A DNA stretch of 62,758 nt, taken from positions 1 through 62,758 of the forward strand of contig CAZIZQ010000001.1 of assembly GCA_964544105.1 (NCBI GenBank), given 5' to 3'. This stretch comes from GCA-016432345 sp964544105 (lineage in GTDB: Bacteria > Patescibacteriota > Microgenomatia > Levybacterales > UBA12049). Of this stretch, positions 1-8,684 are shown piece by piece. Each line of letters begins with the position of its first letter. The stretch's first letter is position 1. The notes beneath the pieces were generated by a model, which did no database searches, had not been told where the DNA came from, and worked only from the letters and a program-made list of their open reading frames with translations. Position numbers and translations under genes: made by a program.

Positions 1-572
1 GGCTTCTGGCTATGCTTCTTTTTACGCTGCGGGGTATGCCGTTTGTTTATTATGGCGATGAAATAGGCATGAAAAATGCAGATATTCCTATCAATAAACA
101 AAAGGATTTGGTTGGAAATCGTCTGGCCAGAAATCGTGATGGAGAAAGAACGCCCATGCAATGGAATAGCTCGGATTATGCCGGTTTTTCTATTGTTAAA
201 CCATGGTTGCCCGTGGGTAAAAAATACAAAGATGTAAATGTTAAGACAGAATTAAACGATTCCTTATCTATGCTTCATTTGTATCGTAAGCTTATTCATT
301 ACCGCGCACGCAATCATGTTCTTCTCTATGGTTCTTATCGCTCCTTAGATTTAGATAATAATCATGTATTTGCTTATTTACGTGAACTTGGTGATAAAAA
401 AGTTCTTGTTATATTAAATTTTTCCAAAGAGCAAGAATCCGCCTCTTTTCCTTATCAAAAGGCAAAGGTGATATATACTACAAACGGGGAAAGTTCTGGC
501 AAAATGATTGATATCAGCACAATAACACTGTCTCCATATCAAGGGCATGTCCTTAACCTCGAGGCATTTTGA
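1..572 (+). CDS. GH13 alpha-glucosidase family protein, C-terminal part
   Basis: The 3' end of a glycoside hydrolase family 13 gene, cut by the window start; the frame is open to base 3 with no start in view. The visible 190 residues hold the end of the catalytic barrel, with GMPFVYYGDEIGM and RDGERTPMQWN, both typical of oligo-1,6-glucosidase/trehalose-synthase-type GH13 enzymes, followed by a C-terminal beta domain. These enzymes hydrolyse or transfer alpha-glucosyl groups. The start of otsA lies 32 bases downstream, so a role in trehalose or alpha-glucan metabolism is a reasonable inference. The exact specificity cannot be fixed, because the catalytic region before beta-strand 7 is outside the window. 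Confidence 0.85.
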   Translation, partial: LLAMLLFTLRGMPFVYYGDEIGMKNADIPINKQKDLVGNRLARNRDGERTPMQWNSSDYAGFSIVKPWLPVGKKYKDVNVKTELNDSLSMLHLYRKLIHYRARNHVLLYGSYRSLDLDNNHVFAYLRELGDKKVLVILNFSKEQESASFPYQKAKVIYTTNGESSGKMIDISTITLSPYQGHVLNLEAF

Positions 573-604
573 CTAAAATTTAGTAAAGGAGTAAAATACA
601 CCAT

Positions 605-2839
605 ATGAAACAAATTTTTATAGCGCTTATTGTTATTGTTGCTGTTATAGCGCTTATTATTATAATTTTCACCATTAATCAGGTAAGCAGTGAAGACGAG
701 AGGCTTAAAAACGATATGGTTTATAGGTCTACTCTTCTTGCAGATAGCTTAAAAGAGACGATAGAGCCAAACTTTATTAATAAATCGGAAGCATCTTTGC
801 AAAATGTTGTTGATAGGTTTACAAATAAAGAAAGATTTGCAGGACTTGGAATTTACGATAATAAAGGTACTGCAATTTCCGTTTCTTCCACTATTCCCGA
901 GGCAACCTCGAGTGCTCAACAAATAGTAGCTGATGCTATGGATGAAGATAAAGCAAATGGTGATTTTACAACATTTGGAGGTAGAAAAGTGTATGCTCTG
1001 GCAGTGCCGATCCACGATGACAAAAGCGTGGTTGGAGCTTTGCTGGTGGTCCAAAATGCAGGATATATCGATGTCAGACTCCAAGAAATCTGGAAAAATA
1101 ATTTAGTGCGCTTTTTGTTGCAGGCATCACTTTTGTCTCTTGCAATGTTGCTTCTTATACGATGGATCATTTACGAACCGATTAAAAGTCTTGTTGAAAC
1201 ATTACGGCAGACACGTTTCGGAGGTATCCAAAATTCAAAGGGATTAAATAATTCATTCCTTTTTCGCCCGCTCCAGAGAGAAATTTCTCATATGCAACAG
1301 AATCTTATCCAGGCAAGACTTGCAGTAACCGAAGAAGCAAAAGCAAATCTTGAAAAACTGGATTCTCCCTGGACCGCGGAACGATTAAAGGAATTCGTTA
1401 AAGAGCTTTTAAGAGATCAAACAATTGTTGTTGTATCGAATAGAGAGCCATATGTGCATACAAAAGTAGGTGGAAAAATTATCCATTATATTCCGGCAAG
1501 TGGTATGGCAACGGCAATAGAACCGGTTATGCAGGCAACCGGTGGTATCTGGATTGCCAATGGGAATGGAGATGCCGACAAGCTTGTCGTGGATAAAAAT
1601 GATACCATACAAGTACCACCCGATGACCCTAAATATACCCTTAAAAGGGTATGGTTAACAGACGAGGAAGAAAATGGTTATTACAATGGTTTTTCCAATG
1701 AAGGTCTTTGGCCGCTTTTACATGTCGCGCATGTACGTCCTATTTTTCGAAAAGAAGATTGGGAGCAGTATAAAAGAGTAAACGGTAAATTTGCAGAGGT
1801 AGTTCTATCTGAAATAAAAAAACTTCACAAGCCTGTTGTTTTTATCCAAGATTTTCATTTTTCTTTGCTACCCAGAATGATTAAAAACAGCAGGCCCGAT
1901 GCAATTGTTGGTTTGTTTTGGCATATTCCGTGGGTAAGTCCTGAAGCCTTTAGTATTTGTCCCTGGAAGAAAGAAATTCTGGATGGCATGTTGGGAGCAG
2001 ATTTAATAGGTTTTCATACACAACAATACTGCAACAATTTTATTGAGACTGTCGGACACCAGTTAGAATCATTAATTGATCTAGAACAATTTACGGTAGC
2101 AAGAAATGATCATATATCTTTTATAAAACCATTCCCAATCAGTATTGCTTTTTCCAATAGTACAAAACCTCACTCTATTGAGAAAGAAGAAACAGAAGGA
2201 GCCAGAAAGATTTTAGAAAACCTAGGCATCGAGGCAAAATACATAGGTGTTGGCGTTGACAGGCTGGATTATACAAAAGGAATTCTGGAACGAATAAAAG
2301 CTGTTGAGCTTTTCCTTACCAAATATCCTGCTTATATTGGACAATTCACTTTTCTTCAGATTTCTCCTCCTTCAAAAAGAAAAACAAAAAAAGATCAGGA
2401 ATTTGCAATGCAGGTGGAAAAAGAGGTAGAACGGATCAATGAAATGTTTAAGGCAAAAAAATGGAAACCAATTGTGTTTATACAGAAGTTACATAGTCAT
2501 GAAGAGCTTAGTCATTATTACAAGCTTGCCAATTTTTGTTTGGTAACATCTTTACACGACGGTATGAATATTGTGTCAAAAGAATATGTAGCAGCTAGAA
2601 ACGACGAAAGTGGCGTTTTAATTATTAGTCAATTCGCTGGTGCGTCCAAAGAATTTAAAGATGCTCTGGTTGTTAATCCATATAATGGCGAACAGACCGC
2701 AGATGCTTTATATGCCGCTCTTATTATGTCTCCTATTGAACAAACGAAGCGAATGAGAAAACTGCGAAATTCGGTAAGAAATAATAATATTTATCGTTGG
2801 TCTGCAGAATTTTTAAAAACAATTGTAAGTTTGGGGTAG
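605..2839 (+). CDS. otsA: Membrane-anchored trehalose-6-phosphate synthase with N-terminal sensor-like module
   Basis: The C-terminal ~470 residues are a GT20 trehalose-6-phosphate synthase (UDP-glucose + glucose-6-P to trehalose-6-P). Visible GT20 motifs are VVVSNREPY near residue 273, FWHIPWVSPEAF, DRLDYTKGILER near 552 with the phosphate-contacting Arg and Lys, and LHDGMN near 650. Unlike E. coli OtsA (about 470 aa) this protein has 744 residues. It begins with a TM helix (residues 4-27), then an ~135-residue extracytoplasmic region resembling a Cache/PAS sensor (LGIYDNKG, VPIHDDKSVVGALLVV), a second TM helix (about 168-190), and a HAMP-like stretch starting YEPIKSLVETL. The start is supported by AAAGGAG 14 bases upstream. 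otsB follows after one base, so the two enzymes are probably coupled. Confidence 0.92.
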   Translation: MKQIFIALIVIVAVIALIIIIFTINQVSSEDERLKNDMVYRSTLLADSLKETIEPNFINKSEASLQNVVDRFTNKERFAGLGIYDNKGTAISVSSTIPEATSSAQQIVADAMDEDKANGDFTTFGGRKVYALAVPIHDDKSVVGALLVVQNAGYIDVRLQEIWKNNLVRFLLQASLLSLAMLLLIRWIIYEPIKSLVETLRQTRFGGIQNSKGLNNSFLFRPLQREISHMQQNLIQARLAVTEEAKANLEKLDSPWTAERLKEFVKELLRDQTIVVVSNREPYVHTKVGGKIIHYIPASGMATAIEPVMQATGGIWIANGNGDADKLVVDKNDTIQVPPDDPKYTLKRVWLTDEEENGYYNGFSNEGLWPLLHVAHVRPIFRKEDWEQYKRVNGKFAEVVLSEIKKLHKPVVFIQDFHFSLLPRMIKNSRPDAIVGLFWHIPWVSPEAFSICPWKKEILDGMLGADLIGFHTQQYCNNFIETVGHQLESLIDLEQFTVARNDHISFIKPFPISIAFSNSTKPHSIEKEETEGARKILENLGIEAKYIGVGVDRLDYTKGILERIKAVELFLTKYPAYIGQFTFLQISPPSKRKTKKDQEFAMQVEKEVERINEMFKAKKWKPIVFIQKLHSHEELSHYYKLANFCLVTSLHDGMNIVSKEYVAARNDESGVLIISQFAGASKEFKDALVVNPYNGEQTADALYAALIMSPIEQTKRMRKLRNSVRNNNIYRWSAEFLKTIVSLG

Positions 2840-2840
2840 T

Positions 2841-3632
2841 ATGCAATATTTTTGGGAACAATTAGAGTTTTTAGAACCAATTATTAGAAAAGCAAACAAA
2901 ATACATCTTTTTTTAGATTTCGACGGTACCCTTTCTCCGATTGTATCTGCTCCGGATAAGGCAAGATTGCCAAAACAGACAAAAAGAATACTTGGGAAAC
3001 TGCTTTTGGTAAATAATATACAGATGTCTGTAGTAAGTGGGCGTACTTTGGCAGATATTAAACAAAGGGTGAATACAAAAGGGATTATCTATGCTGGCAG
3101 CCATGGGATGGAATGGGAATACAAAGGACAGAGACATACAATCAAAGTTCCATCCAAAACATTCCACATATTACAACAGGTAAAACAAGCGCTACAAAAA
3201 ATCAGCCAAGATTTCCCGGGTACGATTGTAGAAGAAAAAATATTTTCGATAGTATTCCACTATAGGCAGGTTACTACAGACACCAAACAAACACTAAAAG
3301 AGATTCTTAAAAAGGCATTAGATAAATATATAAAAAAAGGAGACGTTGCTTTGCTATTGGAAAAGGAATCATACGAGCTTTGGGCAAATGTAGATTGGAC
3401 AAAAGGAGACCTTATAAACAAATTTAAAAGTTTATTTCCTAATACTGACACAATTATTTATATTGGAGACAGCACAACAGATGAAGGGGCCTTTAAAAAA
3501 CTTCGTAATGACATAACAATAAAAGTGGGAACACCACATAATTCAATGGCAAACTATTTTCTTAAAGACGAAAAAGATGTACAAAAATTTTTAAGCCGGC
3601 TTCTTTATATACTTACAAATAATAATGCATAA
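2841..3632 (+). CDS. otsB: Trehalose-6-phosphate phosphatase
   Basis: HAD-superfamily phosphatase that removes phosphate from trehalose-6-phosphate to give trehalose. The nucleophile motif LDFDGTLSPI is near residue 26, followed by VSGRTLADIKQRV and AGSHGMEW, the trehalose-phosphatase cap signature. The late acidic motif is YIGDSTTDEGAF. Length (263 aa) is normal for OtsB. The start codon lies one base after the otsA stop, without its own Shine-Dalgarno sequence, implying translational coupling. With otsA it forms a complete two-step trehalose pathway. Confidence 0.93.
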   Translation: MQYFWEQLEFLEPIIRKANKIHLFLDFDGTLSPIVSAPDKARLPKQTKRILGKLLLVNNIQMSVVSGRTLADIKQRVNTKGIIYAGSHGMEWEYKGQRHTIKVPSKTFHILQQVKQALQKISQDFPGTIVEEKIFSIVFHYRQVTTDTKQTLKEILKKALDKYIKKGDVALLLEKESYELWANVDWTKGDLINKFKSLFPNTDTIIYIGDSTTDEGAFKKLRNDITIKVGTPHNSMANYFLKDEKDVQKFLSRLLYILTNNNA

Positions 3633-3648
3633 GCAGTTGTAATTGCTG

Positions 3649-3654
3649 TATAAT
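3649..3654 (+). promoter_or_regulatory. -10 box of ftsK promoter
   Basis: A perfect TATAAT ends 8 bases before the ftsK ATG, so transcription would start at or next to the A of the start codon. No convincing -35 and no Shine-Dalgarno sequence are visible. This is one of a series of such arrangements in the window. Confidence 0.6.
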
Positions 3655-3662
3655 ATATCAAT

Positions 3663-5792
3663 ATGGGACGGCGAAGGCATGCTTTAAGAGGAAGAAGGCG
3701 TAGATTTCCTAAGTTTAAGCTCCGAAAAGAAACAGTATACACTATTTTTGGATTCGGCCTTTTTCTGATTGGGATTTTATCGTTACTGTCGTTTGTCAAA
3801 AGCGAGGGAGTTTTTGCCACACTCCATGAAACACTAGTGTATTATTTTGGTTGGGTAGCCATACTTACCCCATTGTTGTTCTTTTTTTTCTCCCTGTTAC
3901 TTCTTCGTTTCAGAATGTTTTTATCCAGGCCAAATGTGGCAATCGGTTTTTGTCTATTTTTTGTTGCATTAGGTGCGCTTACTAGGACAGGAGTTTTTGG
4001 CATATCTCTTTTTTCAATGGTGGCCGAAGTGCTTACAGATTTAGGTGCAATGTTGGTGTTTCTTATAGGTATTGGTGTTGGGATTGTTGTTTTCTTTGAT
4101 ACAACAATAGATGAACTTGGAAAAGGTGCAATTGCAGTTATGAATGCGTTTCGGCGAATAATTCCCAAAAACGCCATTTCGTTTTTTAAGACCAGTAATC
4201 AGCCTCTTGTTGTTAGGAATAAGCCCATGGAAATTAAAGGAGGAGGAAAAGAAATATCGCAATCAATGCCCAAAGATAATGCTTCACAACCTCTAGTTAA
4301 AAAAGAATCTATGATGCTTGCAGATCAGTTAGTTACCAATACAGTCTTAAAAGATGGTATCTGGGAATATCCATCTTTGTCGATTCTTTCCGATGGTCCA
4401 GGCCAAAAGGCAGATACAGGTGACGTAAAAAAGATTGCCACAGTTATCGAAAAAACTCTGCAGAGTTTTGGTATTGGCGCCCGGGTTGTCGAGGTAAATG
4501 TTGGGCCGGCAGTTACCCAGTATGCCCTAGAAATTGCTCTTGGGACAAAGGTATCAAAAATCACATCGTTATCAAATGATTTAGCCCTTGCCACCGAAGC
4601 GCCAACAGGCCAAATTCGTATCGAAGCGCCTATTCCCGGACGAAACCTTGTTGGTATAGAAATTCCTAATAGGTCACTTCAGGTTGTAACCATAAAAACT
4701 ATGCTTTCGTCCCAGATTATGCAAAAGAGCAAGTCAAAACTGACCGTTGCGCTTGGACTGGACGTGTCGGGTAATCCAGTTGTGGCCAATATTGCCAAAA
4801 TGCCCCACATACTTATTGCTGGCACCACCGGGTCCGGAAAGTCGGTCATGATGAATACGTTTATCACCTCTCTTTTATTCCGCGCATCACCGAATGAGGT
4901 AAAATTTATCTTGGTCGATCCAAAACGGGTCGAGCTGACTGGTTATAATGGCATTCCTCATTTGCTTACTCCGGTTATTGTTGAGGTAGAAAAAATTCTT
5001 TCATCCTTACGGTGGGCAATGGGAGAAATGGATAGGCGGTACAAGCTCTTTGCAGAGCGGGGTGTAAGAAATATCGATGCGTATAACGAAATGTCCGGTT
5101 TTCAGGCTATTCCCTATATTGTTATTCTTGTTGACGAATTGGCAGATTTAATGGCCTATGCGCCTGTTGAAGTAGAAGATTCCATTGCCCGTCTTGCCCA
5201 AATGGCCCGAGCAACCGGTATTCACCTGGTTGTGGCAACACAGCGTCCATCGGTCGATGTTATTACAGGACTTATTAAAGCAAATATTCCAACCCGTATT
5301 GCCTTTAATGTGTCTTCCATGATAGATTCTCGTGTTATTATTGACACACCGGGAGCAGAAAAACTTCTTGGCCGGGGAGACATGTTGTATATCCCGCCGG
5401 ATCAGGCCAAGCCGACTCGTATTCAAGGAACGTTTGTTTCAGACAAAGAAGTAAAGAAATTGGTAGAGTATTTACGGGCAAAATCTCCTGTGGTTGAGTA
5501 TTCGGAAGAGGTTGTTTTGCAGGTATTGCCATTAAAAAAAGGTAGTGCTTCAGGTGGTGGTACAGATGGGAAAGATACATTTTTTGAAGAAGCAGTGCGT
5601 ACTGTTTGTCAGCATGACCGGGCGTCGGCATCGCTCTTACAGCGTCGATTGTCGGTTGGGTATGCAAGAGCAGCTAGGATACTGGATCAACTCGAGGCTG
5701 CCGGTGTTGTTGGTCATGGGGAGGGGTCAAAACCAAGGGATGTATTGGTAAAAAATGCAGAAGAATTTATCGCAAGCCTACACGAGTCATAA
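3663..5792 (+). CDS. ftsK: DNA translocase FtsK/SpoIIIE
   Basis: ATP-driven DNA pump that clears chromosome from the division septum. The N-terminal ~160 residues contain about four TM helices. A short linker leads to the motor: alpha region with GARVVEVNVGPAVTQY, Walker A GTTGSGKSVMM near residue 387, Walker B VILVDELADLM, and the FtsK signature ATGIHLVVATQRPSVDVITG. The last ~65 residues form the winged-helix gamma domain (SASLLQRRLSVGYARAARILD), which reads orientation sequences on DNA. The 709-aa length reflects a short linker. The stop overlaps the next start by one base (TAATG). Confidence 0.96.
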   Translation: MGRRRHALRGRRRRFPKFKLRKETVYTIFGFGLFLIGILSLLSFVKSEGVFATLHETLVYYFGWVAILTPLLFFFFSLLLLRFRMFLSRPNVAIGFCLFFVALGALTRTGVFGISLFSMVAEVLTDLGAMLVFLIGIGVGIVVFFDTTIDELGKGAIAVMNAFRRIIPKNAISFFKTSNQPLVVRNKPMEIKGGGKEISQSMPKDNASQPLVKKESMMLADQLVTNTVLKDGIWEYPSLSILSDGPGQKADTGDVKKIATVIEKTLQSFGIGARVVEVNVGPAVTQYALEIALGTKVSKITSLSNDLALATEAPTGQIRIEAPIPGRNLVGIEIPNRSLQVVTIKTMLSSQIMQKSKSKLTVALGLDVSGNPVVANIAKMPHILIAGTTGSGKSVMMNTFITSLLFRASPNEVKFILVDPKRVELTGYNGIPHLLTPVIVEVEKILSSLRWAMGEMDRRYKLFAERGVRNIDAYNEMSGFQAIPYIVILVDELADLMAYAPVEVEDSIARLAQMARATGIHLVVATQRPSVDVITGLIKANIPTRIAFNVSSMIDSRVIIDTPGAEKLLGRGDMLYIPPDQAKPTRIQGTFVSDKEVKKLVEYLRAKSPVVEYSEEVVLQVLPLKKGSASGGGTDGKDTFFEEAVRTVCQHDRASASLLQRRLSVGYARAARILDQLEAAGVVGHGEGSKPRDVLVKNAEEFIASLHES

Positions 5793-6430
5793 TGATACGG
5801 GTTGGACAAAAGTTAAAAGAGGAGCGTCTTCGTAAGGGATTGGCGCTGGAAGACGTCGCAAAAGCTACAAAAATAAAAGTGGCTTTTTTGCAAGCAATAG
5901 AAAAAGGTGAATATAAAAAGCTTCATTCAAGTGCTTATGCTCACGGATTTGTAAAAAACTATGGAGAATTCCTAGGTTTATCTTCTAAAGAAACACTGGC
6001 AATATTTCGTCGGGAATTTGATGAAAAGAAAGTCTATAAAGTTTTGCCAGTTGGTTTTTCAGAAAGAGAAATTTCTATTGTAAAAAGATTTCCTATACAG
6101 AGGACCCTGCTTATAGGAGGATTATTTTTTATTTGTCTTTTGGGTTATATACTTTTTCAGTATAGGTATGCTTTTATGAGCCCGACATTGACTGTGCTTG
6201 TGCCAAAAGAAAATCAGGTTTTTTCAGAAAAACTCATTCCTGTATCAGGGACAACAGATCTTAATGCTACAGTATATGTAAATACAATTTCTGTGCTTGT
6301 TGATGAAAACGGAGAATTTAAAAAAACCATTAGTGTTTTTCCCGGTAAAGAAACAATTATTATTCGCGCAATCAGTCGATTTGGAAAGGAAACTGTTGTA
6401 GAGCGGCATATTCAAGTAAACGAGCAATAA
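5792..6430 (+). CDS. RodZ-like HTH membrane protein
   Basis: A 212-aa protein with an N-terminal helix-turn-helix of the HTH_25/RodZ type (residues 1-75: GQKLKEERLRKGLALEDVAKAT, with KNYGEFLGL at its end). A single TM helix follows near residues 107-125, then a ~85-residue extracytoplasmic beta-rich domain (SPTLTVLVPKENQVF, PVSGTTDLNATVYVN) resembling Ig-like glucodextranase-B repeats. RodZ links MreB to the membrane in rod-shaped bacteria; no mreB is in this window, so a shape or division role is inferred from architecture and from overlap with ftsK. Confidence 0.75.
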   Translation: MIRVGQKLKEERLRKGLALEDVAKATKIKVAFLQAIEKGEYKKLHSSAYAHGFVKNYGEFLGLSSKETLAIFRREFDEKKVYKVLPVGFSEREISIVKRFPIQRTLLIGGLFFICLLGYILFQYRYAFMSPTLTVLVPKENQVFSEKLIPVSGTTDLNATVYVNTISVLVDENGEFKKTISVFPGKETIIIRAISRFGKETVVERHIQVNEQ

Positions 6431-6439
6431 TCTTTGATC

Positions 6440-6468
6440 TTGACACAAGCTTTTGGTTTAGATACCAT
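6440..6468 (+). promoter_or_regulatory. Sigma-70-type promoter before 6475
   Basis: TTGACA (6440-6445), a 17-base spacer and TACCAT (6463-6468). The ATG is 6 bases after the -10 box, so the mRNA is probably leaderless. Confidence 0.55.
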
Positions 6469-6474
6469 TGTTTT

Positions 6475-6741
6475 ATGATTGATTCTGCCCAAGGGGTATT
6501 ATTTTTTGTTCTTTTTGTGTTAACTGTTTTAGTGTTGGTACTTGGCGTACAGGTATTTTTTATCCTGCGGGAGCTTCGTCAAACAGTCATAAAAGCAAAC
6601 AAAGTGCTGGACGACGCGGGTGTTATTACCAAAAGCGTATCGGGTCCGGTTTCCAGTCTTTCAAGTTTGGCAACTGGCGTCAAAACCGGCGCATTTATTG
6701 CAGGGCTACTGAAAAGAAAAAAGGAGAAAAGCGATGAGTGA
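6475..6741 (+). CDS. Small single-pass membrane protein, unknown function
   Basis: An 88-aa protein with one strong N-terminal TM helix (residues about 8-31, LFFVLFVLTVLVLVLGVQVF). A cytoplasmic amphipathic stretch RELRQTVIKANKVLDDAG and a Ser/Gly-rich segment follow, ending in a Lys-rich tail. The layout resembles DUF948-type small membrane proteins, but I do not assign a family. It overlaps the next start by 8 bases, so the two small membrane proteins are probably made together. Confidence 0.7.
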   Translation: MIDSAQGVLFFVLFVLTVLVLVLGVQVFFILRELRQTVIKANKVLDDAGVITKSVSGPVSSLSSLATGVKTGAFIAGLLKRKKEKSDE

Positions 6742-7036
6742 TAATAATTCTCAGCAGGGAGGTAAATTTTTACCTGGTTTTCTTTTTGGGACAATTCTGG
6801 GAGGAGGAATTGTATATCTACTTGGAACAAAAAAAGGAAAAAAAATACTCCAGACTATAACAGAAGAAGGTTTGGAAGGTATCAGTACTATAGAAGATTT
6901 GGTTGAAGAAGTAGCAGAAGAATATGACGAGCCCGAGGTTTTGCCTGTTGTTTCAAAAGATTTAAAAAAAGAAGAGGTGGTTGAAGAAAAACCATCAGGA
7001 GTAAAACGTTTCTTCAAAGGTACTCGTAAAAAATAA
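6734..7036 (+). CDS. YtxH-like small membrane protein
   Basis: A 100-aa protein starting after a good Shine-Dalgarno sequence (AAGGAG). A Gly-rich TM segment FLPGFLFGTILGGGIVYLLG is followed at once by TKKGKK, the YtxH-family pattern. An acidic helical region (EDLVEEVAEEYDEPE) and a basic C-terminus complete it. YtxH proteins are poorly characterised envelope/stress proteins. It converges with the minus-strand gene 8 bases further on; no terminator hairpin is visible between them. Confidence 0.7.
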   Translation: MSDNNSQQGGKFLPGFLFGTILGGGIVYLLGTKKGKKILQTITEEGLEGISTIEDLVEEVAEEYDEPEVLPVVSKDLKKEEVVEEKPSGVKRFFKGTRKK

Positions 7037-7043
7037 TCCTCAA

Positions 7044-7712
7044 TTATTGTAGTGTAATATGGATTCGGGATTGGACAAGGTTTGTTAGTCCTTTTAGTTG
7101 CGTTTTTATTTGTACCTGGTATATTTTTTGTCCAATATCGTAGATAATAGGCTGTGAAACCAGGTACGCAGATGTTTCCCCTTTTGTTGTAACTTCAGAA
7201 TACCACACAGGATGTTTATCAGTAATGTTCCAAAGCCTTACCCATACTAATTGGCTGGATGATGGAACAGTAACAGATGTTTCAAAACGAATTTCTTTTA
7301 TATTTTTGTATTGTCCAAAATCAGCCGAAGTTTCTGTCCCTGCAACATTTTCCCATTCATCAGATTTGCTTGTCCCTGTACCCATAGGAATGAAATATTC
7401 TTTCACAAGTGGTGAATCTGTATTTTGTGTTTGGATTATTGTTTCTTTAGGTAGTGTTGGTTGGGGCTGATAAAATTGAGTTTGTGTAGAAGTAGGTTGT
7501 GGTGAAAGAAAGGGCGAAGGCGTAACAACTGATAATTGTTCGATGGTTCTTTTTTGCTCGGCTTTGTTTTTTCCTAGGTTGTAGGTAAGGTATAAGGTAT
7601 TTAAAAACAAAAGAATAATAATTACACCAAAAACCAACAAAGAGAGTTGCATGATTTTTTCATCCTGTTGAAGGCGCAGGCGCAAAAACCGATCTCCAAT
7701 TATACGTAGCAT
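7044..7712 (-). CDS. Membrane-anchored extracytoplasmic protein, unknown
   Basis: A 222-aa protein with a short basic N-terminus, one TM helix (about residues 20-46, MQLSLLVFGVIIILLFLNTL) and a Pro/Thr/Gln-rich spacer. It ends in a ~110-residue beta-rich domain (ADFGQYKNIKEIRFETSV, ELVWVRLWNITDK-like strands). I do not recognise the family. It is the last gene of the minus-strand run from alaS and follows mltG by 9 bases, which suggests an envelope role. Confidence 0.65.
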   Translation of the reverse strand: MLRIIGDRFLRLRLQQDEKIMQLSLLVFGVIIILLFLNTLYLTYNLGKNKAEQKRTIEQLSVVTPSPFLSPQPTSTQTQFYQPQPTLPKETIIQTQNTDSPLVKEYFIPMGTGTSKSDEWENVAGTETSADFGQYKNIKEIRFETSVTVPSSSQLVWVRLWNITDKHPVWYSEVTTKGETSAYLVSQPIIYDIGQKIYQVQIKTQLKGLTNLVQSRIHITLQ

Positions 7713-7721
7713 ATATCTATT

Positions 7722-8678
7722 TTAGGGTAAACCGTATTTTGCAATGTTTGCGTGGTGTTCTTCAAGAGTCTTCCCGTAATGATTTACCCCATTTTTATCA
7801 GAAATATAGTATAGATAATTAGTTTTTGCCGGGTTTGCAGCTGCATTAAGCGCGGCAAGTCCCGGGTTAGCAATAGGGGTAGGGGGAAGACCAGCATTTC
7901 TATAGGTATTGTAGGGAGAAGCAAGATCGATGTCTTCTCTTGTTAATGCTTTTTTCCACCATGATTTTTCGTTTGGCTCATACCCAAGTGCGTATTGGAT
8001 AGTTGCATCTATATCAAGTTTCATGCCAATACGGAGTCTGTTAGTAATAACAGATGCCACAAGTGGCCTATCTACTTCGTGTTTTGCTTCTCTTTCGATA
8101 AGCGAGGCAATGGTAACCAGTTGATTTTTGGAAACTTTTTGAGATATTGTTAATTGCTGATATTTTTTTTCAAACGTGTCTTTCATAACTTGTATAATAA
8201 TAGAAATATCTGTGTCTTTTGGAAATAGATATGTATCAGGGAATAAATAACCTTCGTTCGCGACAAGTTCTTTTCTCCATTCTTCATTATATGTTGGGAG
8301 TGATTTTTGTAGGATATCGGCAATTTCTTCTGCCCGTTTTCCTTCCGGAATTGTTACCCAGATATCAAGTGTTCCGTGAGTAAGATTTTCTGCAATTTCC
8401 AGTGCAGTCATCGATTTAGATAATCTAAAATCCCCTGCCTGTATTTTTGAATCAAGTCCTTCTTTTTTTATTAATAAGAAAAAAACTACAGGAGACCGAA
8501 TTAATTTTTCTGCTTTTAATTTATTTGCAATTTCTTTAATACCTGCCCCCTTTTCAATCACAAAAATAATTTTTGTTGTATCTGTTGGATTTACCGCTCT
8601 TGTCCCATTTTTCCACCAGATAAATATTCCTATAAGAGAAAAACAAAGTATTACTAAAAACACATATAATCTTTTCAT
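7722..8678 (-). CDS. mltG: Endolytic transglycosylase MltG (YceG-like)
   Basis: Inner-membrane lytic transglycosylase that cuts nascent glycan strands and so sets peptidoglycan chain length. One TM helix at residues 4-21, then a LysM-like subdomain (IVIEKGAGIKEIANKLKAEKLI-type start) and the YceG catalytic domain. The catalytic glutamate is most likely E195 in ASLIEREA, followed by VASVITNRLRIGMKLDIDAT and SPYNTYRNAGLPPTPI, all family signatures. Length (318 aa) is normal. It sits with sortase and other surface genes on the minus strand. Confidence 0.93.
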   Translation of the reverse strand: MKRLYVFLVILCFSLIGIFIWWKNGTRAVNPTDTTKIIFVIEKGAGIKEIANKLKAEKLIRSPVVFFLLIKKEGLDSKIQAGDFRLSKSMTALEIAENLTHGTLDIWVTIPEGKRAEEIADILQKSLPTYNEEWRKELVANEGYLFPDTYLFPKDTDISIIIQVMKDTFEKKYQQLTISQKVSKNQLVTIASLIEREAKHEVDRPLVASVITNRLRIGMKLDIDATIQYALGYEPNEKSWWKKALTREDIDLASPYNTYRNAGLPPTPIANPGLAALNAAANPAKTNYLYYISDKNGVNHYGKTLEEHHANIAKYGLP

Positions 8679-8684
8679 AAGTTA

